Shown: in pieces, positions 1-12,600 of the stretch
How the letters are laid out: each line of letters starts with the position of its first letter
Position numbering within the stretch: the first letter of the stretch is position 1
Assembly (NCBI RefSeq): GCF_011745365.1
Contig: NW_024468914.1
Location: 124,001-188,000, forward strand
Reading direction: 5' to 3'
Origin: Cryphonectria parasitica EP155
Taxonomy: Eukaryota > Ascomycota > Sordariomycetes > Diaporthales > Cryphonectriaceae
Length of the DNA: 64,000 bases
Made by a program: the position numbers and the translations under genes
The notes under the pieces: model-generated
The model's database searches: none
Seen by the model: only the letters and a program-made list of their open reading frames with translations
What the model was told of the DNA's origin: nothing

Positions 1-192
1 CAACAGCTGCAGCAGCAGGAGGTCAGTGCTGGTGAGGGTGAGGGTGAGGATGGAGTGGCGGGAGAAGAAGAGGTGGTGCGTCAGGATGAGAAGGTTGAGG
101 TTGTTGATGCCAGCAATTCGTCGGTGGCCTATGGTGAAGAGGTCAAGGGCGCTGGTGATGCGGAAAGCAAGGATCTGGAGAAGGGTGTCTGA
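1..192 (+). CDS. 3' end of an unknown gene encoding an acidic protein (partial)
   Basis: An open frame enters at base 1 and ends at TGA 190-192, giving 63 residues of a C-terminal tail. It begins with a Gln run and is then dominated by Glu, Gly, Val and Asp, without Pfam-like motifs that I can recognise. A 3' end is preferred over a start because the frame is open to the edge and a normal non-coding sequence follows. The product cannot be named from an acidic tail. It reads in the same direction as the mannosidase gene 3.2 kb downstream. Confidence 0.5.
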   Translation, partial: QQLQQQEVSAGEGEGEDGVAGEEEVVRQDEKVEVVDASNSSVAYGEEVKGAGDAESKDLEKGV

Positions 193-2570
193 GACTGTGA
201 TACGTTACCATGTCTGATTGTACGTGCGCTGAGTGTGTCTTGGTGGGTACGAAGGTTTGGGCCTGGCCTTGGCCCCTGTCGTCTGATTTGTCTGCACGCA
301 AAGAATGTGTACAACAAGAAGTAGACGACAATACATGAGAGAGGTGAGCTTTCAGATGATACCAAATCCAACGAGCTCCTTCTCCCCTGAGATGTTCAGG
401 CGATGTCTTGATTCTCTGCAATTGCAATATAAAGGCATCCAAGTTCACTTAGGGAACAGCCCCCACCCCCCCTCCCCAATTCTCGCACGAGTGGTGATAG
501 TACGTAGCCTTCCACCTACCTCATGAGCCTTCACAATTTTCGTCCTAAATCGTTTCCCTGTCTGGTTGCGTGTTATCTTATCATAAGTGACACAATCAAC
601 AACACCCAAGGTTGGCGCTCTCCCTCTCGGAGTCTTCCGTCGCCGGCTGACAGCCGGCTCATTCTCCGGTGGCGTCTCACATGACAGCTGAGGCGCTTGA
701 CCAAAAAGGGGATGTCATCGAAGAAAGAAAAGAAGGAGGGTAAGAGTGCCCATGGCACATGCTCTACTTATTATCCCTTCCTCTCTCGTGGTCTATTCCC
801 ATCTCTATCGGCTGTACGGATCATGGAACAACCTGGAAAGTGGAGCGAAAGCAATGAGGTTCGAGACCCGAGAGGGAGAGAGTTCGGTTTCCAGGAGAAA
901 AGAAGAGAAGGACAGATGTAACCACCACAGACAGACAGGACGGGCAGACAACACACCACACGTTAAAGACGCAACCACGGGCTAAGTTGAAGTCATGCCA
1001 GAACAGTACTACAATAATACAATGTGTTCTGGACCACCGGGGATTATTGAAATTCCCCGCTTGCGCACGAGGACAACAGAATGATGCATCATGTCAATAT
1101 GTGGTAACCATGGTGGGTTTTCAGACGATACTGTAGCATATCACAAAAAAACAAATATGAATAAAAAAGGAAAGAAGAAGGAGAAAACTCAATCCCATGT
1201 CGATCCGGCTAATTCGATCCGGGGAGGGGGGGGGGCGCAATGGAAGAGAAGGCGGACGCAGCCACAGGGACTTGTTTTCTGTCCTTGTCCATGATCGAAT
1301 CCAGGCACGGAAGGTCGCATCCGTCGAGAGGAATCGGCCGAGTCCAGCCGAGTTCGGGTTCGAGTTTACATGCTTTAATACCAGATCCAGCCTCGCAGAC
1401 CGGGCCTTGGCATTTTCGTTCCATGTTGCAGGAAAGAAGGAGAAGTTATTGTTTTTCTTGTTCTTTCTCTGTCCTACTCCCCTGGCTTTCTATCTTTCTT
1501 GGTCCGGGGTCCCACGAGGGCGGGCTTGAGGGGGCTGAATGCCCATCGAGGAAGGTCAAAAAGGGTTATTTTTTGCATGGCATGATGGAGTGGATGAAAG
1601 TGTTATTGTTTTGTGAGTGGATAAATACATATATACCTTTTATCAATATACTTTATATTATAACTTGATGTGTTAATTTGCTGGGAAAACCACCTACTGT
1701 ATTTCAAGGCATCACAGTGATGGGCCGTGTGCTTTTTTCCGGCATGTGAAAGAAGTTTACGGCCAAGTATTGTGTGGCACTTGTCGTTGGCCGAGTAGGG
1801 ACAATTTTTACATGCTTAAAACGCCCGGTCAAGCCAGTGTCCATGTGTGTTTCAATCCATCTCCCCGCAAGTGCTGGGCGGGCATAGGATCTACAGGGGT
1901 TCGGGGGGGGGGGGTCCTGAGTGGCAGGGGTAGTAATGGGTACTTCCCGCGCACTACAAGATTGGTGGCATTCACCCCCGTAAAGGCTCCGGATGCAGTA
2001 AGATGCTGACCCTCTCCAAGAAACAAAAAGTAATCAGATGAATCTTGATTGTAGGAGGTATAACCCTGATGGTCCCCCATTTGAAGAAATGTGAGACATG
2101 TGCAGATTGTTTGAACATGCCACAGGAATGTGTCGATCAGCCGTCTTCAACAAGAATTGTCTCACATTTTGAGTATGTGTGCCGCAGTATACAGTGTATT
2201 TGGCCGCTTTCCCCCTCAGCGTATCCTTATGGCCCTAGCACTAAACTGCAGCACGTTTGCTGTCACCTTGGCACGCTTGGGTAAGGCCCTTCATACGCGT
2301 GATAGGCTCTTGCCCTTGTGAGACGTGCCAAGCCGGTGGCGCCCACGGAGGCCCCAACAGGCCATTTTCCTCCCACTGCTCGGGGCTGTCGGGGTCTCTG
2401 GTCGCCTTGGCTGCTTGGCTCGTCAGGGCTCGCTCAGCTCAGGGTCCCCTGGCTCCATTTCTAGCTCCGTCTTGGCAGCATCTCGCCTTTTCGATAGTGC
2501 CCTTTTCGCGCCCCCCCCCTTCCCCCCTCGAAAGAGACCCCGCCACCTGCTTGCTTTTTTGGCTTCAGTG

Positions 2571-2600
2571 CTGCTGCTGCTGCTACTGCTACTGCTGCTG
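2571..2600. repeat. CTG-type trinucleotide repeat
   Basis: Ten near-perfect CTG/CTA triplets lie in non-coding DNA. Confidence 0.8.
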
Positions 2601-2636
2601 ATTGCTGTTCACAGGGCTCTCGGTGGCTTGAACGCA

Positions 2637-2662
2637 GGCTTGGCTTGGCTTGGCTTGGCTGG
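2637..2662. repeat. Pentanucleotide (TTGGC) tandem repeat
   Basis: About five direct copies of a TTGGC unit lie 700 bp upstream of the GH47 start codon. Confidence 0.85.
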
Positions 2663-3375
2663 TTATGGTCCCTTGATCTTTCTTCCTCACCCCTGCCAGT
2701 TTTTGGTTTGGTGCGAGGGGCACAAAGAAAGAAGGAACCGAACCATAGTTGCTCTTTACACATTCAATTAATGGTTACACTGAGCAAGCACACATGACAA
2801 GAACGGAGGCTTGTTCCCTTGAATCTTTTTTTCTTTCCATCGGCCCGCCATGATCTGATCCATGAATGACTACTTTTGGTTGTCGTTATTGGTTTATCTT
2901 TATACAATCAGATTCTCTTTTCTCTCTCTCTCTTTTTTATTCTTACTTCTCAATTTCATCATTAACTCTGCTCCTATCAACCCCTGGAAGAACAAAAGGT
3001 GTCTGACCTCTTCATGCTCCAACGCCATCCGTCTTCCATCTTCAATCTTCTGCTCTTCTTTCTTCTGACGACGACGACAGTGGCTGGCTGACATGCGCCT
3101 CATCCCCTCTCCTATTCATCGCCGTCACGTGAACAGCATGCTCTCCCGTTGATCTTCATTCCGGAACCTGCAGACGAGATAGTCGACCCAACCTGTCAAC
3201 TACTCCCTCCAACGCGCCTCTCAGGACGAAGAGCTTCTTCTCCTTCTCCCCTCTCTCTCTCACCCTAACAGCATAAAAAAGGGACCTTGCCCCGTTGACG
3301 ACCCTCTCCGCTTCCTGAGGTGCCCGCCGCGGGGGAGGTCCGTAATCCAACACCGAGACACGCCAGCTCAGGACC

Positions 3376-6300
3376 ATGCCTCGCTTCAGGAGATACCGCG
3401 TCTTCGTCGCCTGTGCGCTCTTTCTCGTCTTTCTCCTCTACCGCGTGTCGAGCAACTCTGCTTGGGACGAAGACTTCGAGTCTCAGTTCCAGTATGTCGC
3501 TGCTGTCCTGCCCAACCCTGGCCGTACCAGACCTGCTCAGGATGGCGGCTACAGCAGCAGCGGCGGCGGTGGTGGTGGTAGCCTCTCTGCTCAGACACAG
3601 ACGATGCCCCACCCACCGCCAGATAGTGGCGAAGGGGGCAGGCCTGACGACGATAAAGTAGTCAAGATCCCCGAGCTGAAGTCCGGTCCCGTGGCAGACG
3701 ACAACACGTACGCCCTGCCGGCTGCCAACGACCGTATCTCGGTGGATGCAGCAGGTGGGAACAGCCCGTCACTCGTCAACGCCGCTGGCGCTCCAGACCG
3801 GCAGCCTGGCGAGGTGCAGGATGTCTATCCAGCAGCAGCAGCAGCAGGAGGAGGGGGAGTCGGCGGCGCTCAGAACCCGCTCCAAGTCCAGGACCCGCCA
3901 GGCAGGTACGAGCCTGGCACGACCTTTAGCGAACCGATTCACTGGATCAAGCAGGTTGAGCGCTTCCCCATTGAGGAGGACTCGTTAATTCCGCTGCCCA
4001 GCGGCACGCCTAGGTCGATCCCTACGATCCAGCACAGCTTCGGACCAGAGACGGACGAGGCCAGGGCGAGGCGAGAGGATCGCCTAGACCAGATCAGGAT
4101 GGAGGCACAGATCGCCTGGGCTGCCTACAGCCAGTACGCCTTTGGACATGACGAGCTCCTCGTCTCGGGCATGAGCTCCCGGGACCCGTTCTGCGGCTGG
4201 GGCGCGACGCTGGTGGACTCCCTGGACACGCTGTGGATCATGGGTCTTAAGGATGAGTTTGAGGAGGCTTACAGCGGCCTGAACGATATCGACTTCACGA
4301 CTACCAATCGTAATGATATCCCCGTCTTCGAGACCACGATCCGCTACCTGGGCGGACTCCTGGCTGCCTACGACGTGACGGGCGGGCACAAGGGCGACTA
4401 TCCACTGCTCCTCAAGAAGGCTGTCGAGCTGGCAGAGGTGCTGATGGGGGTCTTCGACACGCCCAACAGGATGCCCATCCTGTACTACCAGTGGAAACCA
4501 GCCTATGCCTCGCAGCCCAAGCGCGCCAGCACCAGGGCCGGCATAGCAGAAGTTGGCACCCTGTCCATGGAGTTTACCAGGCTGGCGCAGCTGACCGGCA
4601 AGGACAAGTATTACGACGCTGTTGCCCGCATCACCAATGCCCTAGAAGAGTGGCAGAATCGCGATGATCACACGGCGTCGCTGATCCCGGGTATCTTTCC
4701 CGAGAATATCGATGCCTCGGGCTGCAACAAGACCGCGAAAGCCAATAAGTCGCTTGACAGCGCCAGTTCCCTCGCCAAGCAACAAGCGGCAGCAGCAGAG
4801 GACAGCGCACTACATGAGCCTGAAGGCTACAACCCGAAAAAGGCAGCAAAATCCCCCGAGATAGAACTACGCGACAACGTTGACCGCGGTGGTGATGCAA
4901 GCGCCTCAGAGGAGAAAAATCCCATCCGCCGACGTGCCCCGCCCCAACCTTCGCCCAAGATTGGTCCAACAGAGGACCATATCAGCGGCGCGTACAAGGG
5001 AGGCTCGAGCAGCCGCTCGAGCAGCAGCGGCCGCGGCCCTGTCCAGGAGCCTCTTGGGGCGGATGGCCTGCCTACCGACTGGGAATGTGAGGCCCAAGAC
5101 CTCGCTGCTTCGTCGGGAACCCAGTCATTTGGCATGGGCGGCAGTCAGGACTCGGCATATGAGTACTTCCCCAAGCAGTATCTCCTCCTGGGCGGTCTGG
5201 AGGCCAAGTACCGCTCCATGCACGAGAAGACAGTCGCTGCAGTCAAAGAGCACCTTCTGTACCGACCCCTCACCCCCGACAACGCCGATATCCTGTTCTC
5301 CTCCAAGCTCACGATCAACCCTGCAAATGAGCTGGAGCTCCCCAGAGACGGCACTCACGGCTACGAGGTCACGCATCTGGCGTGCTTCCTCGGAGGCATG
5401 TTCGCCATGGGGGGCAAGATCTTCGACTCGGACGAGGACCTGGATATCGGGCGGCGCCTTACCGATGGATGTGTTTGGGCCTACGCCAGCATGCCGACGG
5501 GCATCATGGCAGAGATTGCCTTTGTCACGCCGTGCCTCAATGCTGGATCCTGCGAGTGGAATGAGACGGCATGGCATCTTGCGATCGATCCGAACCCTAG
5601 GATGAGGGAGGACCAGATGGAAGCTTATATCGAAAGGCTGGCCCAGTGGAAAATCGATAAAGATGAGGCCCTGCGCGCCGAGGCCGTGCTGCAACAGGCT
5701 GCAGAAGAGCTGGGGACACCAGTGACACATGCCCAGGATTCAAAGCCCCACCCAAAGTCGGGAGTTCCCCAGAGGGACAGAGACGACGGCTCTATGGGGC
5801 GTGAGGACGATGTACCGTACCGTGCAGGTCGTACCAAGCGAAATATTGATCCGGTGTCGGGAGATACCCTTGCGTTCGACCCTTCACTACTCAATCAAGA
5901 GGCCATCGAGGAGAAGATTAGACAGATGGACGAGGAGTACTTTGGCGAGCCAGAGGTACCCGTACAGGACCCTCACCAAGCGCCCATGGAGCAGCCCAAG
6001 CCCAAGGCGCCGCCCAGGCCCCCTTTCAAGGTCCCTTCCAAGCCCCACAGACCTCAGACGCATGAGGAGTTTGTGGCAGATCGTATCAGAAATGGAGGGC
6101 TGCCGCCAGGATACACCCAAGTGACCAGCAATGCCTATCAATTACGGTGAGCTCTCTTGCGTCCCCCTTGCGCACTTGTGAACCCATTACGCCAATGCTG
6201 ACAAATTCGTTCTTTCTACTCTCTTCGCAGGCCTGAGGCTATCGAATCTGTCTGGTACATGTACCGGATCACGGGTGATCCCACGTGGCAGGAAAAGGGG

Positions 6301-6528
6301 TGGAAGATGTGGCAGTCCGTCATCGCCCATGTGCGCAACAACCCGGCCCACTCGGCCATCAACGGCGTCAACGACCTGACGAAGCTGCGGCACGCTGGCA
6401 CCATGGAGAGCTTCTGGATCGCCGAGACGCTCAAGTACTTTTACTTGCTGTTCTCGGAGCCGGACGTTGTGTCGCTCGACGACTGGGTGCTGAACACGGA
6501 GGCGCATCCGTTCCGGCGGCCGTCGTGA
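3376..6528 (+). CDS. Class I alpha-1,2-mannosidase (glycoside hydrolase family 47), two exons
   Basis: Trims alpha-1,2-linked mannose from N-glycans in the ER/Golgi lumen. Exons 3376-6146 and 6231-6528 join to 1022 residues; the intron has GTGAGC and TTCGCAG borders. Residues 9-24 form an uncleaved signal-anchor after a basic start, so a type II membrane protein is expected. The catalytic domain starts near residue 235. GH47 motifs visible are the [19 protein letters not shown] block (about 265), [10 protein letters not shown] (about 318), the [16 protein letters not shown] block (about 658), PEAIES after the splice junction, and the C-terminal NTEAHP whose Thr binds calcium. The protein is much longer than usual (about 500-650): a Ser/Gly/Pro-rich stem occupies about 55-190, and charged low-complexity inserts lie at about 450-580 and 745-905. 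Golgi mannosidase I fits better than EDEM; the exact subtype is uncertain. Confidence 0.93.
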
Positions 6529-8456
6529 GACGGTGAAGCAAGACAACCCAATGGCAAGGGCTTGGTGGGACTCGAGAGGACAAGGGCGTTTTATTTTTCC
6601 TTCTTGCTTGAATTCCAAGTAAATAGCATGGCGGAGCGGAGTTCCGTGGCGTTTATTTTTTCTCGACAAGTGGCGGTGGGCCTTCAAACGGCTATCGACG
6701 GGTCATGGGTTTGTTGGAGCATATATATTATCATGCACGTCATACCACTTGGGGTTGGGTTGGGCCAAACTCAAAGTATGAGGGGGAACGGTGTTTTTTG
6801 GATAAGGAGTAATCACGGCATGCATGAGAACAGGAAGAACAGGGTTGAAAGAAGCATCTCTTGGCTATGGACCTCGGACAAGGAGGGAATTAGAACTTTC
6901 TGTCATGGAGAACTGTATATATTGGGCACTTGCTGCTGCAGCTACTCCGGCTGCTATTACCACACTGACGATGATACCTGCCAATGCTACAACCTATATT
7001 TCAGCTGTCTTTCACCTTGACTTAATTTTTCGTCTTTCCAACCTAACCTCAGTTAGACATCATCCTTGCTGAACTACCTCGTCACCCTTGCCAATCATTC
7101 ACTTCATATTCCAAAGCGAAGCCAAGAGTCTAGTTGTTGACCCTCGGGATGATAAGGGGCTCCAAAAAGTATGTGTATTATGTACTTGTGCCCCCCCCCC
7201 CCCTTTTTCCGCTGTCCCATCTCAACCCGCCCCCGTGATCCAAGTTGCGATTCCCCTGCCTGCCCTACCAGACAAAGTACCTATAATCCTGATACAGCTT
7301 CCCCTCTTCCACAAGCACAAGCACAAGCACAAACATGAATACGTACGTGTACAAAACCCATCGGAACGTGCCTGGTACAAGATTACGAAGAAAAAAAAAA
7401 AAGAAAAAAAAAAGAAGAAGAAAAAAAGAAGAAGAAAAAAAAGAGGAAAAAAAAAAAAGAGAAAAAAAAAAAGAGAAAAAAAAAAAGAAGAAAAAAAAAA
7501 AGAAGAAAAAAAAAAAGAAGAAAAAAAAAAGAAGGAAAAAAAAGAAAGAAATCAACGAATGAAGTAAAAACAGATCTCGGCATGATGTTGATATGAAATG
7601 AACAAAAGGGAGAAGACGAGTCATGTCGATTAGACGATTGATATCTGGAGTAAAATGGAGAAAGTAAGAACAAACATGACAATGAGGTCACTCGTAGAAG
7701 CAGCGGCGGTGGTGGCTTGCTCCCTTCTAAAGACCTGACGCACCCACCCTTGGCCCAACGTACTCTCTGACTTCCCGAATACCCTTTTTTCCCGATCGTT
7801 TCGTTCCATGTTTGGTTTGTGTCACTGGTGAGGTTTGAAATCTCGATTCTTCTTAACGTCGACGTTGCTAGCACGAGGACACTTTCTTGTCAAAATCGAC
7901 CAAACAAATTTAGAGGGAACGTGAAGAGGAGGTTGTGAGAGAGAAGGCCAAAAAAGTCCATGTACAAACTCTTTTTTTGTTTTGGGTTTGCATCTACTGG
8001 GTATATCGTTGTCCCTAATGTGTTTCTCGCTCGTGCAAAACAAAAAGATTCAATGCTCCGCCCCTTCCCCCACCCCCCTCCCCCCAAACCGAATCCCTTG
8101 CCCCTTATGTACGCCCTCATCGTGACAGATGATGAGAGAAAGCCCGGACGGTCCCCATCGCAAGTAGGCCCCTCCCAGCCCGCATGTGGGTGATGTGGAG
8201 GAAATCAAGAATACAATATGTCCAGCTGTCCTCTCCCCGCCACCGCAAAATTCGTCACTACCCTCGTCATCCATGGGGTCTGATCTATCATGCTCATTTT
8301 CCTTCGTAACTAGAGAGCCCAATGCGATGCCTGTGGAAAAAAGCAAACGAGGAATTTAAAAAAGGAAGGGGGGAGTGCGATCCCTCCCACCCCCTTCCAC
8401 CCATTTCCTGCTCCATCGCAGGAATATTTCCTTTTCATAGAAAGAAGATATCATTA
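6529..8456. other. Intergenic region between convergent GH47 and Fig1-like genes
   Basis: These two genes are transcribed towards each other, so this 1.9 kb is 3' flank for both. It contains a C13 run at 7191-7203, a short CACAAG repeat at about 7312-7333 and a 170 bp A/G-only tract. The long Lys/Glu or Phe/Ser frames across that tract are artefacts of composition. No gene is supported. Confidence 0.65.
7388..7550. repeat. Pure polypurine tract (A-runs with single G interruptions)
   Basis: About 160 bases on the + strand are only A or G, arranged as runs of A separated by G or GAAG. The complement is polypyrimidine. It lies in the shared 3' flank of two convergent genes. Confidence 0.9.
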
Positions 8457-9602
8457 TTAATCCGCCAGCTGGCTCAGGACACGTATGCTCAATATCATGA
8501 CCAGCAAGCCGATCGTGACGATGATGAGCAGGGTGAAGGAGAACCAGCCCAATACCATGGCGCTGGTGCCGACCCCTGATTTGACGGCACCGTTGCCAAA
8601 GTCCTGCGCGATGGTACTGGCGGCGACGGAGGCGGTATGCTGCCAGAGGACAGAGACGAGGATGAAGATGGACGAGATGAAGATGATGGCGAGGGCAACC
8701 TGTGACACGGGCCGGCTGGGGAAGGGCTTGACCTCACGTTCGGAGCCGACCGAGTCCTCCTCCTCATGCCAGCCAGGGAAGGTGGCAAGCAGGAGGAAGC
8801 AGATGAAGGCGAAGATGATGGCGATGATACTGTTTGGGAGTGAAGAAATAAAAGTCAGCTGGGCTCTGCTCTTCTATGTGATATTGGCACCCCACCAGCC
8901 CCAACAATTGGGACTTGAGAATCATGGGAGGAGAGAAATTGGCGGCTGAGGAACGTACACAAGGTAGGGAAAGACCACCATATCCTTAAACTGGCTCGCT
9001 AGCCAGATCAGATTCAGAGGGTCCTGGTCGACGCTGACCTCCTGCGCCAGGGCCGTGGCATTGTTGGAACACAGCCAGGAGCCGCCGTCGGGGTTGATGC
9101 AGATGCCAAAGTAGCCCACGCGGGCCTGCAGGCGTGCGTCACCTGCTATGCTCTGGATCTCGGAGTAGACAGCATAGTTCACCTGTGCTGTGTCGGGATG
9201 CGGCGTGTAGTTGTCGTAGTAGAGGGAGAGGAGGAAGATGTCTGGTATCAGCGGGCTGGAGGATGAGCAGCCTGCTAGTAAAAGTGCTGTGGAGGAGAGA
9301 AAAAAGCGTTGTTAGTCATGAAGGAGACAAAGTATTTATCGACGAGAGTCTTAGATGTGGGTGCATGCGTTGTAAAGGACTTACATAGTAGAATGATGGC
9401 GACTGCTATCAATATCATCAACACATGATGGTATCCCAGGAACGGTACGAACCCTATAACAAGATAGCAGCAGTCAGTATTATGTTACAAGAGGAATGCA
9501 GAGTTGCTGCTCCTGTCCCGCTCGACAGGAATGTTGCTCCAGAAAGAGGACAGGGCTTTGATTGTAATACGTACGGTACCATCCTGTCCTGAACGCCGGC
9601 AT
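8457..9602 (-). CDS. Fig1-family membrane protein (low-affinity Ca2+ uptake / mating fusion), four exons
   Basis: Fig1 proteins act at the plasma membrane in low-affinity calcium influx and cell fusion. Exons on the minus strand are 9602-9575, 9453-9385, 9286-8959 and 8829-8457, joining exactly to 265 residues; all introns use GT-AG (GTACGT, GTAAGT, GTACGT donors). A first membrane helix lies at about residues 15-38, followed by an extracellular loop carrying the family signature GYFGICI and GGSWLCS with its paired cysteines. Three more hydrophobic helices follow (about 142-162, 183-205 and 232-262). The start MPAFRTGWYRFVPF fits the short basic N terminus of the family. None of the exons is convincing on its own; the agreement of phases and motifs supports the model. 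Confidence 0.85.
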
Positions 9603-12600
9603 CTTGTCACCGGTTTCCTTCTTGTTCTTCTTTCTGTGTGCCTCCGGCTTCGCGAGCCCGCCTCGATCTTCTTGTGATCCCTAGCCCGACCTCCGTGGAG
9701 AGTCGGCGGGACGTCGGCGCGCCCTGCAGCGCAGTCGTTATGTTGATCAATTACCCCTACAAGGCCTCGTGGGTGCGAGGTGGATCCTCTTTCTGTCCAG
9801 AAGCTCGAGATGGCGTGTACGAGTATCGACGGGACGGACGAGGTCTGACTGGAATGAAGGGAGGGGAGGGAAGGAGAGACAGTCGACCGTGGACGGGAAC
9901 GAGTGACAAGTTGAGACTTAGTTCGTAGTGGCCACGACGATTGTAGTTGACGGCATCCAGCAGCATGCCAGATACGCGTGTGAGTTGGTTTGGGTAAGGT
10001 AAGTTTGAGGGAGAGCGTGTGTAAGTGGGAAAGGTAAAAAGGTAAAAAAAGTAGAGATGTGTGAGACTTAAGCTGCAGGTGGAATGCAAGAGGTTGGGTC
10101 TGTTTCCTATTAACAACGGCAGATAGGAAGTAGTAAGTAATATGGAGCAGAGAGGAGAGAGGGAGACGGAGAGGAAGGGAGAGGATGGGAAAAGGTGAAT
10201 TGAATGATGCAGGTCTGCAGTTTTTCCACCCCTTGTGTTTGGTTGCACAAGCTTGTGCTGCAGGGCGGGTGGGCTCGAGTCTTGTTCAAGACGGTGGCTG
10301 GGAAACTGACGGGATGGAACCCGCCGTCATGTCATGCAGCCCGGGAAGCCTGCAACTGCGCCTGCAAGAAAGAGAGAACATGAAAAAGGTTCCGGTGAGT
10401 AAGTGGGTGGTGGATACGCGATGATGGGTGGGTTGGGCTGGCGACAGAGAATCCTAAGAGGACGACCTGCGCCACTGGATTTTTTTTGGCGGGGGGATGT
10501 TCTTCTGACAACGCGATGCCTTCGATCGCAGCTACAGAGTACATAGTACATACATAGTAACGTTAAAATGGTACGTACCTCAAGCCTGGGCTAACAAGGT
10601 TCCTTTCCGCCCATTGGAGCTGCAGAACTGGCCAGTGATGTGATCCCTTTGATCCTAGCAACGAAATGAGAGAGCTTTGAGGAACAGCAGCTGCCATGTA
10701 CGTTTCCCCCATCGGACTCGCCAGTTCATCACCAGCACTCAAGGCTGATTTGTGGGAGGATGAGTGGTCGAGGTCGAAGGATGAATTGTACATAGTAAAC
10801 AAGTCCAGGGGTCGTTGGGATAGCAACAGGCCTCATTTAAGTTTAGCGCCTCGCGGGTTGGTCCACTTAACTAGGGTGCCTTGCATGACGTAGCGCCAAC
10901 CAGAGCCATCCTGCCCACTTCGCGTGTCTCCCCAGCCTCCTGCCTTATAGTAAATTCGAAGGCTGGGACCCAATAAGACCCCTAACCCCGCTGACGTCTT
11001 GTTCCAAAGTAAATACGACCGTTCTCTCCTTCCCTAGACCCTGATCTCATGGGGCAGGAACTGGCTTCGTTATTCCCTTTCTTTCTTGTTTGCTTGGATC
11101 AACTAGTCCACACAAGGTGTGTGCTCCCAGCCAGGGCGCGCACCGACCAGTCTGTTCTCTGGCACGAACAAGACGCCAGGCACCTCAACAACAACATCTG
11201 GGTATCAACCAAGGTGATATCCACTTGGAGGCTGATATTCTGGACTACACACATCAGTGGGGAAATTTGAGTTGGCTGGCAGCTGCATCACCCCTGTCTT
11301 AAGTAAGACCTTTTAAGAGAGCCAATTTTGGGTCCAGATCCGACTGCCCCAGGCTTTTTCATCCCCCCGGAAAACCATCATCTGGACCATTATGATCATC
11401 TTTCTTGCCTGGATCTGCCTGCCCTGGACTTTATCCATCTTTCCATACTTGCTGAACGCCAGCATGATCGACATTCTGTATTGAACGGATCTCCAACAAC
11501 TGCCTCGGCCTCAACGAACGAATATGCCCACAGTTCCATGGCAATTGGCGAGCCCCACGAAGGGGCGCAAGGACCTCTCCTCTCCACCGAGACGGGATTC
11601 TAGAACGAGTCCCAGGACGGCCGAGATCTTGACCCTCCCATACAAATTATCCGAGAGCACCTAGCATCACACGAAGATGGATTTCTTGCATAAGGCACAC
11701 CCGGATATCCACGGGTCGTCTTATGGCATTGCCGAGAGACAGAATACCTAATCGTCCGGCCGCAGTTTTCTCACAGGCTTGCCTCTACGTTATCACTAGG
11801 TGAAGATGTTGGTTTCCATGGAGAAGGGTCTCATGACAACGACACACGAGCCATGCACCAACATGATTATTCATCCATAGCCATCGAGGGACTGTACAAC
11901 GTCATTGGACGCCTGTGCGGCCGTTGACGATTGATTATTAGGTAGGTGTTCCCTTGGATTTGAAACCGTGTTCCATATCTTCACAACCTCCGTCACAAAG
12001 TGAGGGCATAGTGGAATGGGGCTCTGTGAGTTAGAGCCTAGAGAGGAAGATGAGCTTCCATGGCTATCGTAGAATGCGGAAGACAGAGGGAAATCCATAT
12101 ACAAAGACCTGTGAAATCTGTGAACACACCGTTATCTGGTATGAGACTGGAAGCCCTGCTTTTGTCCAGATTGATAAATAATGCCCTCAGCCCAAGTAGT
12201 TAGCACAGGTGAAGTAAGGTCTCAATAAGGACATACCAATAAGGATCGTGGCCATAGTGACAACAGCCATTGAGTCTGCAGGAAGCCTGAACTAAGTATA
12301 TAAGAGAGTATAATGTTACTCAATAGTCTTGGTTGTTTCCTTTAACCTTATGAGCTGAACTCTAGTAGAGGATCGCTCGATGAAACACAGACCACAACCG
12401 GCGGTATGCCTCTAAGTATCAATTAATTTTTGTTTACAAAGACAGAGTATCCAATTACCCTAATGTAAAGATACCAAGTATGAACGGAAGAATCGGAAGA
12501 CGCAGTTGTAAATAGTTCCAAACCCTCAACGGCTCATGAATGAAGGTGATTGCAAACATGCCCTGTAGCATGTTAATCAATAGTAATATAGTGCATTGTC

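Larger units (their letters stand above)
193..3375. other. Long intergenic region upstream of the GH47 gene
   Basis: No convincing gene was seen in this 3.2 kb. The open frames are short, overlap on both strands and lack family motifs. It holds the 3' flank of the acidic-tail gene, low-complexity tracts (a CTG/CTA run at 2571-2600, a TTGGC pentamer repeat at 2637-2662, G runs near 1216 and 1905) and a strongly pyrimidine-rich leader from about 2900 to 3375, which is typical of fungal promoters and 5' UTRs. Confidence 0.6.

Noticed and set aside
7265..7874. Long Lys/Glu and Phe/Ser open frames on both strands
   Set aside because: They are created by the polypurine tract and have no protein-like composition.
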